Of a stretch of 64,000 nucleotides of DNA, positions 37,801 to 48,339 are shown in pieces (the first letter of the stretch is position 1; each line of letters starts with the position of its first letter). Under the pieces are notes generated by a model. That model searched no databases. It worked only from the letters and a program-made list of their open reading frames with translations, and was not told the origin of the DNA. This DNA comes from Lytechinus variegatus. Lineage: Eukaryota; Echinodermata; Echinoidea; Temnopleuroida; Toxopneustidae. Position numbers and translations under genes: made by a program. The DNA is taken from positions 9,194,140 to 9,258,139 of the forward strand of contig NC_054740.1 in assembly GCF_018143015.1 (NCBI RefSeq), written 5' to 3'.

Positions 37801-40800
37801 AAAAATGTGGGTCAAATGCTATCCGATTATGAGTTATACATGTATGTGACACTTTGAGACTATTATGACTGTGAATAGGCAGTGAAATACAACTTATGTC
37901 AGGGCCCTCTTTCACAAAAAGTTGCTCTGACAGCAGCTCTTGATGGAATGTCAACTTCACTGGATGAACCAACCATACCGTTGCATAAAACTTTTGCCAT
38001 AAAAAAAGTCTGGCAAATTTTTGGCCAGAGTTTTTAGCTCATCTGGCCCAAAGGGCAAGATGAGCTTATGCCGTGGCGTCGGTCGTCTGTCGTCCGTCCA
38101 CAATTTCAAAATGCTACTACTTCGCCATTTTAAGTCGGATTTCAATTCTGTTTGCTTTATATGATAGCACTAGGTGGGGGATTCAAAACTTCTACACAGA
38201 ATTTTGAAATTTATGGAATATGCTAATTTATGCACATTTTTCAAAATTCACAAAATATGCTTCTTTATTTTTGGACTGATTTTGAATTTTTTGCTTCCAT
38301 CTGGTAGAGCTTCATGAGGTTCACCAAACTTCTACACAGAATTTTGAAATTTTGACCAGAACAATTTTTATGCTAATTTATGCAAATTTTGAAAAATTCA
38401 CATAAAATGCTTCTTCTTTATTTGTTGACCGATTTTGATTGTTTTTCTTCCATCTGGTAGAGCTTCATGAGGTTCACCAATCATCTACACAGAATTTTGA
38501 AATTTTGACTAGAACAATTTTTATGCTAATTTATGCGAAATCAATTTATGCATATTTTTAAAAATTCACATAAAATGCTTCATTTTCTTTATTTGTGGAC
38601 AGATTTTGAATTTTTTTCCTTCCACCTGTAGAGCCTCATGAGGTTCACCAAATTTCTAGACAGAATTTTGAAATTTTGAATAGAACAATTTTTATGCTAA
38701 TTTATGCGAAATCAATTTATGCATATTTTTAAAAATTCACATAAAATGCTTCTTTTTCTTTATTTGTGGACAGATTTTGATTTTTTTTCCTTCCACCTGT
38801 AGAGCCTCATGAGGTTCACCAAATTTCTAGACAGAATTTTGAAATTTTGAATAGAACAATTTTTATGCTAATTTATGCGAAATCAATTTATGCATATTTT
38901 TAAAAATTCACATAAAATGCTTCATTTTCTTTATTTGTGGACAGATTTTGAATTTTTTTCCTTCCACCTGTAGAACCTCATGAGGTTCACCAAATTTCTA
39001 GACAGAATTTTGAAATTTTGAATAGAACAATTTTTATGCTAATTTATGCTTATTAAAAATTCACATAAAATGCTTCTCCTCTATTTTTTGACCGATTTTT
39101 GAATTTTTTTGCTTCCATCTGGTAGAGCTTCATTAGGTCCACCAAACTTCTACACAGAATTTTGAAATTTTGACCAGAACAATTTTTATGCTAATTTATA
39201 CATATTTTTAAAAATTCACATTAAAATGCTTCTTTTTCTTTATTCGTGGTTCAATTTTGATTTTTTTTCTTCCACCTGTAGAGCCTCATGAGGTTCACCA
39301 AACTTCTACACAGAATTTTGAAATTTTGAATAGAACAATTCTTATGCTTATTTTATGCGAAATTAATTTTAATGCATATTATTAAAAATTAACATAAAAT
39401 GCTTCTTTATTTTTTGACTGATTTTGAATTTTTTGCTTCCATCTGGTAGAGCTTCATGAGGTTCACCAATCTTCTTCACAGAATTTTGAAATTTTGACTA
39501 GAACAATTTTGATGCTAATTTATGGGAAATTAATTCATTCATATTTTTAAAAATTCACATAAAATGCTTTTTCTTCTTTAATTGTTGACCGATTTTTACT
39601 TTTTTTCTTCTACCATCTTGTAGAACTTTATGAGGTTCACCAAACTTCTACACAGAATTACAAAAAAAAGTTTTTTCTTCTTTATTTGTTGATCAATTTC
39701 AATTTTGTTTGCTTTATATAATAGCTCGAGGTGGTGATACAAAATTTAAACATAGAATTTTGAAACTCATTAAATATGCTAATTTATTCATATATTTTCA
39801 AAACTCAAAAAAATTACTTATTTATTTGTTGATGACTTTGGTTATTTTTGTTCTATCTGAGAGCTACATTAGGTTCACCAAAGTTCTACACAGAGTTAAG
39901 AAGCTTGACTAGATAATTATTAATACCTAATTCATATGAAATTTATTCATAGATCACAAGAAAATTCTTCTATGTCATTTCTTCATCAATTTCAATTCTA
40001 TATCCTCAATTTATGTCACCAATAAAATTCACTACAGTGTCAACTGAAATGAAATTAAAATTGTGTTAGATTTTGTTGCGAGATGCCGGATGAGCTCCAC
40101 ATCATTGATGTGCTAGTACTATTATGTGTAATTTTCAATGGCATAATTTAGTTTGCCAGAGTTTTTTTATGGCAAAAAGTTTTATGTAACGGGTCTCAGG
40201 AAGCAGAATTTTCACTATTGTTATGATAGTTGACACTCCAGCAAGAGTTGCTATCATACCAACTGTTTATTAAATGGGGCTCAGGGTCCTGCTGCATAAA
40301 AGTTATCATTATAGTAACTTTGCCATCAAGTGGTAACTACCATGGTAACTATGCTCAACAGCCAATCAGAATCAAGGATTCCATTAAACATACTCATGGA
40401 TAGCAAAGTTACCATTTTGTGGAATGGGGCCCATGTGAACATGTCTATAGCCAGTCCAGTATGATTTGTGTTTTAAATGAGTAAACCTGAAATTCTTCTT
40501 GGTTTCTAGAAAGAATGATGATGATTTTTTTGTACACAGGTTCATCAGAAAGCATCGGTTCTAGACCTACCAGCAGGAAGGTAAGGGTTCTAGATCCAGA
40601 CGTTATCTTTACTGCCCATCGCGAGGATTTCTTGAACAGCACAGAAATAAGTGAGAGTGCTGAACACAAGCAATCAGTGAGCATCATTGTAGGTATGTTA
40701 CTCTGGTTTCCTTTATGCTTAAGTTTCACCATGTTTTTTTAACAAAATAGAACAAATTTTACATTTAGTTTCGATGAGGAAAAATCATTGTTAGAGGAGA

Positions 40801-43800
40801 TATACCCCAGTTTTGAAGCTGATGTTGATCCTTTAACCCTGGCTCAGGCAAAAAGTTACATAAGAGGGATTAACCGCAGCCTGATGATCCCAGCAAACTC
40901 TTCTCTCTGTCATTTTTATTCTCTTTAATATTTTTTTTTAATTTCTGGGTTGATTTTCTTCCTTCAAAATTGAAAATAAATTAACACGGGATTTCTAAAT
41001 ACAATAAGCCTTTGAAAACTTGATTAAATATCAAATTCACTGTTTTCATTCCAAAGGACCTACTGCATGCAGAGCTGCTATTACATAATATCACAGCTGC
41101 TGTTTATCGTTTAACCCTGGCTTGCGCTCAGGCTTGCCTGCGGAGGTGAAAAGTTAGATAAGAGGGATTAAATTGGTCATGCAGGGTTGAAAATGGTTTG
41201 AAATGAAAGAACTTGGATCCTCTAACAAAGTTTTTGTAGTTGGGGTATAAGACTGCAGTTCAGGGTCTGAGCAGCGGTTGTCTTCCCAACGAGGCTTTGA
41301 CGTAATGACCGGCAATAGAATATGTTTGATCATTCCACATATGCTCGATTACTGCTGTTTTTGCGACAGGCTCCTATTTACACACATTTCATGTTGTTCA
41401 GTGCCATTGAGTCGTCCTTGACTCCCAGTGACCCCACGGACAAACTTTCGCTATGCTGTTCTATTCTTTGAAAGCATGCTCAGTTCTCTCAAAGATCAGT
41501 TTCTTTAGTAATTCCTTCCATCTATTCCTTTCGCTTCCTCTTCTCCATCTGCCTTGTACCTTCCAAAGCATGGTGTCCTCCTACCTTTTTATCTGATGTG
41601 TCCAAAATATCTTAATCTCTGTTTTAAATCATAGCCTCAAGGGAGTAGCTTGGTTTTATCTCTTCAAGCATTGACTAGTTTATTCTCTTGTCAGTCAGTG
41701 AAATCCTCAGCATCCAAGGCCAGCAACATTTTTTTAAATGCATCTTTTTTTCTTCCTCTCTGCTTTCTTTACTCTTGTCCAGCATATATGTAAATATAAG
41801 TTTTAAACAAATGTTGTAATGGACAACGTGAAAGCTTTCCATTGACTTGCCAGACATACTGGCCCGTATTCTGAAAGTCACGTTTAACTTAGACCATGGT
41901 CTAACTCTGTGCTAAAATTATGGGAAGCCTAAAGTGTCAAAATCTTTATTAAGTTGTATGCTTCTTATGTTTACTGTGCTCTTTTCTGATTCATCGATGA
42001 TGCAGATAAAAATCTATTTATACTTCCTAGACATGAATGATTTGAGAGCAAAATGAGCTAAAATATGTAACAATTGGCTATCCATACTTAAACCACAACT
42101 TTAAACCGAGTTTAAGGCAACCCGACTTAAGAATACGGCCACTGTATTTAAACTGTAAATGATTGTAAACCATTCATTTTTAGTTTAAATGAATACTCAT
42201 TTCTAGTTTCGAGGGAAAAAAAAACATGAGCAACATGAATCGCTTAGTTAACATGCCTATTGTTTCAAACGAATATTTATAATTCGAATGGTCCAGTATA
42301 TTTCAGATTATATCCTACATAAATTAAATCCTGTATGCTGATTGGTTTAAATAGCATCATATGACCAAACATATTCTCACTATTTTCCGATGATGTCGAA
42401 AATGAAACGCCCATCGAAGAAATTGTGCTATTCCGTGACGTCAATGATGGAATAGTCTACTAAATCATTGACGTCACAGATCATGATGGCGCAAGCCCTA
42501 ATACGCGTTGCGCGAACTGAGCCCGTAGCTAAGGCTTCATGAGAAGTAGGTCAGTCAGCCCAGCTGGTTTGTTTCAGATTTTAAAAAGGATGATTTAATA
42601 ACTAGTACAAGAACTAGATTATAAAGATTTTTATTCCTCTAACTTAAAAGTAGGATATAAAACAAATATACCAGGCCTTTATTTCGAAAGTACAGAGGGA
42701 ATTATTCATCCTCGTTGAACCGGCATAATCACTATTTTCCGAAAAATAGTAATGCCAGTCCAACCTCGGATGAATAATTCCCGCTATACTTACTCAAAGC
42801 CTGGTATATTTGTATATTATCAGATTTTTTACCAAAACTTCTCTTTTACAGGCAAGACCCCAGTTCCCCTCAGAGGATACAGCACCCAAGAGTATTCGCC
42901 TGACAATGACCTCCTTTTGAATAATGTGAGCTTATTGACATAGATATGATTTTTAATATGTACAATTTTATAACAATTTGGCCACTTAGTTAAAGATTTC
43001 ATTCCGAATATGTAAAAATAGTATGACACATGAAACACCTGAAATCATTGTTGTAACTTAATTACATCAACAAAAGTATAGGTACTAGTATTTGATTTTT
43101 TCACAATCAATAAGCCTGCATGATGAAGAGTAAGCTAGTAACATAAAATTCCTTGTTTGCATGCAGCCTGTGATGAATATCAGGGATGGGGGGGGGTGCA
43201 CCTCATAAAAATTTCACCCCCAACAAAAATTAAAAAAATAAATAAAAGCTTGTCGAATTCTGACAAAAACATCCCCTTAAAAACATATATCCACAGCTTA
43301 TATTCTTGTTTTTACTTTTAACTGTAAAATCTTGAAGATGTCATAACATGATTTATTTTTTAATTTGTTTTGCATGGGAATACATGCCACCATAAATGAG
43401 GGAAAGTGAGCTAGTAATACAGGATCAATCAATTGTACGCAACCTGGACTATTATTGTGCTATTTAATACTATATAAAATACTGTAATATTTTAAAAATC
43501 TCTTTACATTTAATTTTCTTGTTATTGTACGGTTCCATTATATGAAGCTCAACATTACCTACAAATCCTCATAAGTCTTCCAGTCAATAATGCTGAGGCA
43601 TTTATTGATATTACTCATCCTTGCATAAGTCGAATCTGATGGGACTGAAGAAATATATTTCATTTTTTTTAAAATGAACATATGTAAACTCTAGAATATA
43701 AATGATAAGATGACGTGAAAGGCAGTCATTATACTTAGACGATTATTTGACTTTTTAGTATGCTGATTCAACTTGGGCAGGTTGACTGTAATTCACTTAA

Positions 43801-44492
43801 ACCCCTTTCATAAACCCAGTTACTATGAATTAGGCGGCTAATAGCAGCATAATTTGGTTGTAAAATTGGAGGAGGACAAGAGATATTACTCTGATGCTGC
43901 TATTATCCGCATAATAGCGGCATCGGGATAAGATTTTGAGTTTATGAACGCATTTCCAAATAATGCGGATAATTGCCATGGTGCGGTCACAAGGTCACCC
44001 TTTTCCAACACAACCCCATCGGAGGGGGCATGTCCAGTTGTCATGGCGATTATCCGCCTTTTTCAGGACGGGCGCTCGTAAAAATGCGGCTTATTTTCGG
44101 AGTTTATGAACGCAATTTTTATTGAATTATCCGCATTACTCTTAGGCAGCTAATTGGAGGATAGGTTTATGAAAAGGGTATTAAATGTCTGCTGTGTTAT
44201 TCCCATACCAAGGGAAAACTATCACTTCACGAATCTCATTTAATATTGACAGAATGCTCAGACTGATCTTGAGACTAGGGTCCAAAAGTTGGAGGAAAGG
44301 GTACGAAACTTGGAGGAAAGGCTTCTCAGCGAACTGAACGTGGAGGTACAAAACTTGGAGAATGAGCTACCCAGGGAACAAAGTTTGGAGAATGAGCTAC
44401 CCAGGGTACAAAACTTGGAGAATGAGCTACCCAGGGTACAAAACTCTGAGTACACAGTAGAAGACTTTGAGGATATGGTGCAAGTAGACTAG
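19881..44492 (+). CDS. CEP44: Centrosomal protein of 44 kDa homologue
   Basis: Six coding exons: 19881-19969, 21094-21241, 37358-37529, 40540-40692, 42852-42925 and 44253-44492. All are GT-AG and phase-consistent, giving 291 residues; human CEP44 is about 390, so this protein or isoform is shorter. The start MATGDVKGNIKSL, with YPKELDYI, FLPIMHFMLCDYS and DRKIDLAAKNDQKFMEAVYK, matches the conserved CEP44 N-terminal domain (residues about 1-130). FFSRGFAEHKILLTREVVSM follows in exon 3. Exon 6 (residues 213-291) is charged, leucine-heptad coiled coil with an internal ten-residue repeat. Family knowledge: a centriole and centrosome protein needed for centriole-to-centrosome conversion. A conserved 5' exon is likely at 14160-14320. 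Intron 2 (16 kb) contains a complete antisense gene. An alternative longer 3' end cannot be excluded. Confidence 0.93.
21242..22337. other. CEP44 intron 2, 5' end
   Basis: AT-rich intron sequence without recognisable elements apart from short simple runs. Confidence 0.5.
22338..22506. mobile_element. Palindromic GGGCCC-ended element
   Basis: GGGCCCATTGCATAAAACTT at the left is mirrored by GTGCAACTGGCCC at the right. The arms hold CTATGGTAACTAAC and inverted ACCATAATGGTAACC. The centre has CAACAGCCAATCAAAGTCAA, shared with other copies. Confidence 0.75.
23028..23163. mobile_element. 136-bp palindromic element
   Basis: AGCAATATTGACTGGCC at the left and its exact complement at the right. Several GGGCGATAT/ATATCGCCC words inside form a nested hairpin. 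Confidence 0.7.
23168..23600. mobile_element. Inverted-repeat element next to the previous one
   Basis: AACCAAATCAGACATCTAGAGC at the left pairs with GCTCAGATGTCTGATACGGTT at the right. An inner hairpin pairs TTTATTGCCCGC (23433) with GCGGGCAATAAA (23481). Confidence 0.55.
23601..24969. other. CEP44 intron 2, nothing recognised
   Basis: A purine-rich GAGA stretch (23620-23700), then AT-rich sequence. No exon-like segment on either strand. Confidence 0.5.
24970..25188. mobile_element. Palindromic element, TTTCACAAAGAGTTAAG arms
   Basis: GGTTTCACAAAGAGTTAAGT at the left is mirrored by ACTTAAATCTTTGTGACAC at the right, with matching GTGACTCAGAGTC and GCGACTCAAAAAGTC subarms. Same structural class as the other palindromes, with different arms. 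Confidence 0.65.
25481..33869 (-). CDS. BEN domain-containing protein, BEND5-like, nested in CEP44 intron 2
   Basis: Six exons on the minus strand: 33656-33869, 32938-33026, 29865-30009, 28527-29281, 27553-27781 and 25481-25632. All are GT-AG and in phase, giving 527 residues plus stop. Residues 1-71 form an unassigned N-terminal module (GFYLVQWMPGP, YRFRSGSNVGSMHRLCKVLG). Residues about 117-149 are a short coiled coil (VEKEMLTLLEENHKVKREN). About 150-400 is low-complexity Ser/Pro/Gln/Thr-rich sequence, probably disordered. From 402 onward is the BEN domain (ELVAGSGIWLPRKQL, YTRKLVMLLF, SSVTGFKATG, RPALDPKRVHAII) with a basic tail (KLMDIRKTVRNKQ). The coiled coil plus C-terminal BEN layout resembles BEND5, but orthology is not proven. 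BEN domains bind DNA or act in repression, so a nuclear regulator is inferred. The whole gene lies inside CEP44 intron 2 on the opposite strand. Confidence 0.88.
26100..26254. mobile_element. Palindromic GGGGCCC-ended element
   Basis: GGGGCCCGTTGCATAAAACT, then TTTTTACCTGAGAAAACTCA, is mirrored by TTTTCTCAGGTAAAAAGTTT, then TATGCAACAGGC. It is a near-perfect 155-bp hairpin in the last intron of the BEN gene. Confidence 0.8.
27141..27298. mobile_element. Palindromic GGGGCCC-ended element
   Basis: GGGGGCCCAGTTTCATAAAG and its mirror CTTTATGAAAGGGGCCCC bracket arms of GTTACAGCTGTTGTAA type. The centre is CAGCAGCCAATCAAAATCAA. Intronic in the BEN gene and antisense within CEP44. Confidence 0.85.
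30200..31150. mobile_element. Repeat element with ~150-bp internal units, MITE nested inside
   Basis: It starts near GTCTTGCGTGCATAGCAGAG and ends near TGCAGGCAAGACTG, which are inverted to each other. Inside are about three diverged direct units containing TAGTTCATGAAACTTAGACA and TTTCAGGTCACATGA. The family also occurs at 9022-9390. A separate MITE (30733-31056) is inserted in it. Located in the BEN-gene intron between exons 2 and 3. Confidence 0.6.
30733..31056. mobile_element. 324-bp MITE with 56-bp near-identical TIRs
   Basis: The left arm 30733-30788 contains CGCACGCACCACGAACCGTC. The right arm 31001-31056 is its inverted copy. I count three mismatches in 56 bases. A third partial copy of CCACGAACCGTCCTCTCTG begins near 30808. 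CpG-rich arms in an AT-rich intron and low divergence suggest a recent insertion. No coding frame. Confidence 0.85.
31501..32100. mobile_element. 600-bp foldback MITE, family A copy 2
   Basis: It starts AAGGACAAGTCCACCCCAAC and ends with the mirrored arm (TTCAAATCAACATTTTTTAA). Internal ATTTCATCAAAATCAGATGT and an inverted ACCGATTTTAAGGAAATTTT match copy 1 at 671-1270. Confidence 0.75.
33870..37357. other. CEP44 intron 2, 3' part; BEN-gene 5' flank
   Basis: Apart from the 34230-34742 element this is AT-rich sequence with many ACATGTA words. The BEN-gene promoter should lie just above 33869, but no clear core element was seen. The interval ends in the CEP44 exon 3 acceptor. Confidence 0.45.
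34230..34742. mobile_element. Foldback MITE, family A copy 3 (shorter)
   Basis: AAAGGGAAAGTCCGCTCCAG at the left and CTCCATGCACTCCAACAAAA (complement strand) at the right are diverged family-A ends. The interior matches copy 1 in GAAAATTTCATCCCAATCGG and CATACAAGTTTGATGAAATT. It is about 90 bp shorter than copy 1. Confidence 0.7.
37899..40432. mobile_element. Nested palindromes split by a tandem-repeat element
   Basis: A half-palindrome at 37899-37950 (GGGCCCTCTTTCACAAAAAG) pairs with 40228-40282. Inside it, ACCGTTGCATAAAACTTTTG near 37977 pairs with AAAAAGTTTTATGTAACGGG near 40178. A ~2-kb repeat-bearing element (38036-40097) has been inserted into the latter. A further complete palindrome follows at 40284-40432, with a CAACAGCCAATCAGAATCAA centre. 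Confidence 0.65.
38036..40097. repeat. ~171-bp tandem array in a foldback-ended element
   Basis: About ten diverged copies of a 150-178-bp unit (recurring TCATGAGGTTCACCAAAC and ACAGAATTTTGAAATTTTGA). The three best copies, near 38640, 38811 and 38982, are spaced exactly 171 bp. The left end AGCTCATCTGGCCC/GGGCAAGATGAGCT is itself a hairpin. The right end carries GCCGGATGAGCT, inverted to the left end. It lies in CEP44 intron 3. The architecture resembles non-autonomous elements with tandem-repeat cores known from marine invertebrates. Confidence 0.8.
41395..41590 (-). pseudogene. Decayed LINE C-terminal fragment
   Basis: Minus-strand translation over several frames resembles the C-terminal tail of RTE-type reverse transcriptases (an RKRKE, then MEGITKETDL, then ending in a repeated GAGTC/GACTC motif near 41412-41433). 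Stops and shifts interrupt it. Identification is from pattern memory only. Located in CEP44 intron 4. Confidence 0.35.
41862..42137. mobile_element. Palindromic element, same family as 5314-5710
   Basis: GGCCCGTATTCTGAAAGTCA at the left is mirrored by CGACTTAAGAATACGGCC at the right. The right arm holds CCATACTTAAACCACAACTT, as in the 5.3-kb copy. Confidence 0.75.
42435..42481. promoter_or_regulatory. Inverted pair of CRE (TGACGTCA) sites
   Basis: GTGACGTCAATGAT and ATCATTGACGTCAC form perfect 14-bp arms separated by about 15 bp. Each contains a consensus ATF/CREB palindrome. It lies in CEP44 intron 4, inside moderately repetitive sequence. Function is unproven. Confidence 0.5.
42645..42825. 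mobile_element. Palindromic element beside CEP44 exon 5
   Basis: ACAAATATACCAGGC near 42662 is mirrored by GCCTGGTATATTTGT near 42799. The inner arms GAGGGAATTATTCATCC and GGATGAATAATTCCCG pair, around ACTATTTTCCGAAAAATAGT. It ends about 30 bp before the exon 5 acceptor. Confidence 0.75.
43800..44180. mobile_element. 381-bp palindromic MITE before CEP44 exon 6
   Basis: ACCCCTTTCATAAACCCAGT at the left pairs with GGTTTATGAAAAGGGT at the right, and GGCGGCTAATAGCAGC with inverted GGCAGCTAATT. Inner words such as TTATCCGC and GCGGATAAT add further hairpins. The right end is about 70 bp from the exon 6 acceptor. Confidence 0.7.
44330..44445 (+). repeat. CEP44: Coding 30-bp minisatellite in the CEP44 coiled coil
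   Basis: Units of CAAAACTTGGAGAATGAGCT plus ACCCAGGGTA repeat three to four times in frame, encoding VQNLENELPR-type ten-residue repeats. Two units are nearly identical at DNA level. One unit is shortened to an SLENELPR form. Copy number may differ between alleles. Confidence 0.85.
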
Positions 44493-46857
44493 GTGGTTTA
44501 TAGGGCCAACTGGAATACTACAAGATAGAAGTGCAGGTATGTTGTATGGGAGTTTTATTTTTGATATATCAAAAACAGGAGGAAGGGTGTCTTGAAAGAC
44601 AAAGAGGACGGAAAGTATCTGTGTGATCCTTCTTGAAAAGAAAATGCATAGAAGCTGACAGGTTAGCGACTGCTGTTTGGATGCTAGTTCTGGTTGAACG
44701 GTACAGGGGGTGGTTTGATAGGCAGGCAACCAGAAAGAGGCAGTATTTCTTAAGAATAAAATGAAACTCCCACAAGATGTCAGGTTAAGGACTGCTGTAT
44801 TGGTGTCAGTTCTGGATGAATGATATAGCTATAGGGGGAAGTAGGAGGGTAGGCAATTAAAAAAATAGTACTTCTTGAGAATAAATTGAAATTAATTGAA
44901 GCTATCAGGTTATACTATAGGACTGCTGTATTGGTTGTTTGTTTATTCAAATCAACTTTTTGTTGGGGTGGAATTGTTTTTAGAAAATCTTTCTGATTTT
45001 CATTGAGGGTCTGATGGGAATATAGACTGGACACTGTCTCTGAGTTTGAAGGATTAAGTGATAGCATCAAATCACAGATGTATTTGTGCAACTCTTTAGC
45101 CTCTATAAGAAATAAGTATTTTACGTAGGATTCATACCAGTCACTAGATTACTTTTGTAAATTCTCTATTTTGGTCAATAAATTGGCGAACTTAATCCTG
45201 AAGGTATCCATGGCTCAGAATGAAGCAACGTGAACGTACACGTACGTGCGGAAACATCAAGTTTGGACCAATTCATACAGTGAAGCCTCTACATTGCTTT
45301 GGCCATGTATTGTACTTTGAAGTAAAGCCACCCTTAAGGGAGACAACAGGTTAATATTTTGGAGATTAGAAGTAGCAGGTATCACATTTCTATACAGTGT
45401 AATCCTCAGCTAGCTTGCCGAGATGCTTTAAATGTGAAATGTTTATTGCACTTTTTTTTCAATTGCAAAGTGTCATTTTACTTTGAGTTTAGGACTGACT
45501 CGTCTTGTCTGTGCAGAGTTCAAATTTGTGTCCCATCATTGTTCATCATGCAATATTGTAAAAAAAACTTTCTTGAATAGTGAAGATAGTGAGAAGTTTG
45601 ATATCTGAATAAAAAAAATAAACTCAAATGAATCATTTACACTCGGTTCAGTGCTGTCAGAATCAAATTATAGATGGCAATCAATATCTTAAGAGCATCC
45701 AGTAATTAATGGGTGCTTTTACTACGAGACACTTCTATTCATTCTGTTGTTGCATATTAACACAATCAATGGACTTGTAAAAAATGGTAGGCTCATTAAA
45801 TCTGTAACCTTAGTAACACATTGGCAAGCTGTGAGAAAAGCGTACAATCGTTAGACACATTCTCAATATATGTGATGAATGCAAGAAATTTTCATGAATT
45901 ATGGTGTGGAACCAGGGATTCAAAACTACCTTTGCGATTTGGGGTCTGTTGCTTTTACAATATGTAGATGTTATTGTTTGGGTACCAAAATCTCAAACTG
46001 GCTGAAGTGAGTTACGTACTTCTATTAACCTTAAGCTGATCAGAGGACATGCGAGATTATGTATTTATTGTTTGAATATCCTTTATTCTTGAATGCGAAT
46101 CGCGATTCTGTAAATATGTATTTTAGGTATCTTATTCCCCTAAAATAATGTTCTTGTTTTGTAATATGGTAAGATTTTCCTTATGATAGTAAATGTTTAG
46201 TTAAGAATTAATCAAAGATATCTCTGTATTCATGGACTCTGCTGACATGTTTCTATTCTGAAGAATTTTTTTTTATTTGTCTGTATACAATTAAGCTATA
46301 AACCTAGAAATATTATAAAGGGTTTTGATTAATCTACATATATGTGTGTCTAAGTACATTGTTTACTCAAAGTTGCATAAAATGCAAGTAATATACATTT
46401 GTAAAAAGAAAAAAGACATTTTATTTATTGATGACAATTATTTGTTCTCAGGAATGTAAAAAAATATATTTTCATTTATGTTGGAAAAAATATCCTTACA
46501 ATGTGGATTCTGTAATAAAAAGTCAATACATGTATATGATATTTGTAGTCTGATTTTGTATCATCTTCTAGAGAGTGGGGGAGGGGGGGGGGGGCAGAAG
46601 AGAAAGGAGAGAGATAAAGAGATAACAATGGGAGAGAGATTACAACAGGGTATTTGAAAATATCAATTTAAATAAAGAGAATCAGTAACAAAATATTCAT
46701 CTTAATTAATTTATTCACAAATAGCAAAAAAGGTTAAAAATAGGAAATATCTGTTTGCAAATGGTATTACATATATATTTTCAAAATTCCACTGATCATT
46801 GAACTACACTTCTGTCATAGAATTGAGTCTGCATAATCTCCCAAGTTTTTCAGACCA

Positions 46858-47004
46858 GGGGCCTGTTTCATGAAGGAATTGCAACTATTGTAACTTAGCC
46901 ATTATGGCAACTACCATGGAAACCTTTATTCTGATTGGCTGCTGAACCCTGTTGCCATAATGGCAAAGTTACAACAGTTGTAACTCTTTATGAAACGGGC
47001 CCCA
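46858..47004. mobile_element. Palindromic GGGGCC-ended element
   Basis: GGGGCCTGTTTCATGAAGGA pairs with TTTATGAAACGGGCCCC. The arms are AACTATTGTAACTTAG and inverted. The centre is ATTCTGATTGGCTGCTGA, the complement of the shared CCAAT core. Confidence 0.85.
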
Positions 47005-48058
47005 GATTTAAGGAGAAAGAAAGCAGGTCTATGAAAGTTTGAGAACAAATTGGACAAGTAAAAATAATGTCATGAGCATTTGAATGTTGAGATCTTCCTT
47101 TTGGAAATATGACCACGATGTGTGACGTCACCCATGAAGAACTCTTCTTTGGAACCTGAAAAAAAAATTTCCCAAGAACAATTTTTTGATAATTCTAAAA
47201 CACATACAAATAGACATATTGAAACTGACAATGAGAGTGAAATATGTACGTAAATAATTGGGAAGTTGTTCATTTGACACCTAACATCTTTGTCGCATTG
47301 CCAAAGGGTCCTAGGATGTCTATAGAATTAGTGGTCAATTCTCAAATGCTCATAACTTTATTAATGTTTAATCAATTTTTCTCAAACCGTCCTTGATGGT
47401 GTCTTTGATATTCTGTTGTTTACCACTTTGAAAAGTCTAACAGAATTGTGTGGCCCGTACTATTTTGAATTAGGCCTATTCACTTTTACTATGCAACAGA
47501 TCCAGTATATTTCAGGGATGGGCAAAGAAAGAATGGTGATTGATCATTGGACAGAGTTCTACAATTCGGTGGATTCACAATATGGTGCTTCATCTATCAG
47601 TTCCAGCAGACAGGCAGAAATTCGCAATGCCTCATGGGAAAAAATCAAAATCTGTTGTGTGTGCTAGTCCTAAATTGCATAAATGCATGCAGTTATTCAG
47701 CGCTGGCTGACACGGCTCAACCAGTTTGCATAGGCTGTTAAAAGTGTCCAGGAAATGGAGAAAAACATTTGCCTGCATGTTTCTTTGCGAAATTAAAACT
47801 GTTTTAAGTGAATTGCTCCTCTGCTTTTGCCATGGTTTTCATTTTTGAAGCATCATAGTTACAATACAGTACACTAGCACTGTGTGTTGCCTGCACATGC
47901 ATGCGATGTTGACCCCGAAGTTAGAAATTTGGCCTATTTGCTGCAACTTATAGATGGCCCAGTATTTTGTGAATCCACTGAATTGATCACACACAATGGT
48001 CAATGCAATGTATCATTGAAACCAGCCCCTTGATCAATCGTCAAGTGTTATGTTAACA

Positions 48059-48198
48059 GGGCCCCGTTGCATAAAAGTTACCATTATGGTAACTTGCATG
48101 GAATCCTTGATTTTGATTGGCTGTTGATCAGTGTTACCATGGTAGTTATCACAGGAGGGCAAAGTTACAATAATAGTAACTTTTATGCAACAGGACCC
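48059..48198. mobile_element. Palindromic GGGCCC-ended element
   Basis: GGGCCCCGTTGCATAAAAGT pairs with ACTTTTATGCAACAGGACCC. The arms are TACCATTATGGTAACT and inverted. The centre is TTTTGATTGGCTGTTGATCA. Confidence 0.85.
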
Positions 48199-48339
48199 AG
48201 GGCAGTAAAGAGTAGAAAACTTCATCATAGCACAATTAACTGTCTCATCTATCAGGGATATTTTGTTGTCCCATCCAGAGGCATATCAAGCTGGATACAG
48301 GAGGCCATTTCACAAAGATTTAAGTGATTTAGATCTAAG

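Noticed and set aside
47416-47667. 83-residue open frame
   Set aside because: No splice sites, no known domain and ordinary AT-rich composition; compatible with chance.
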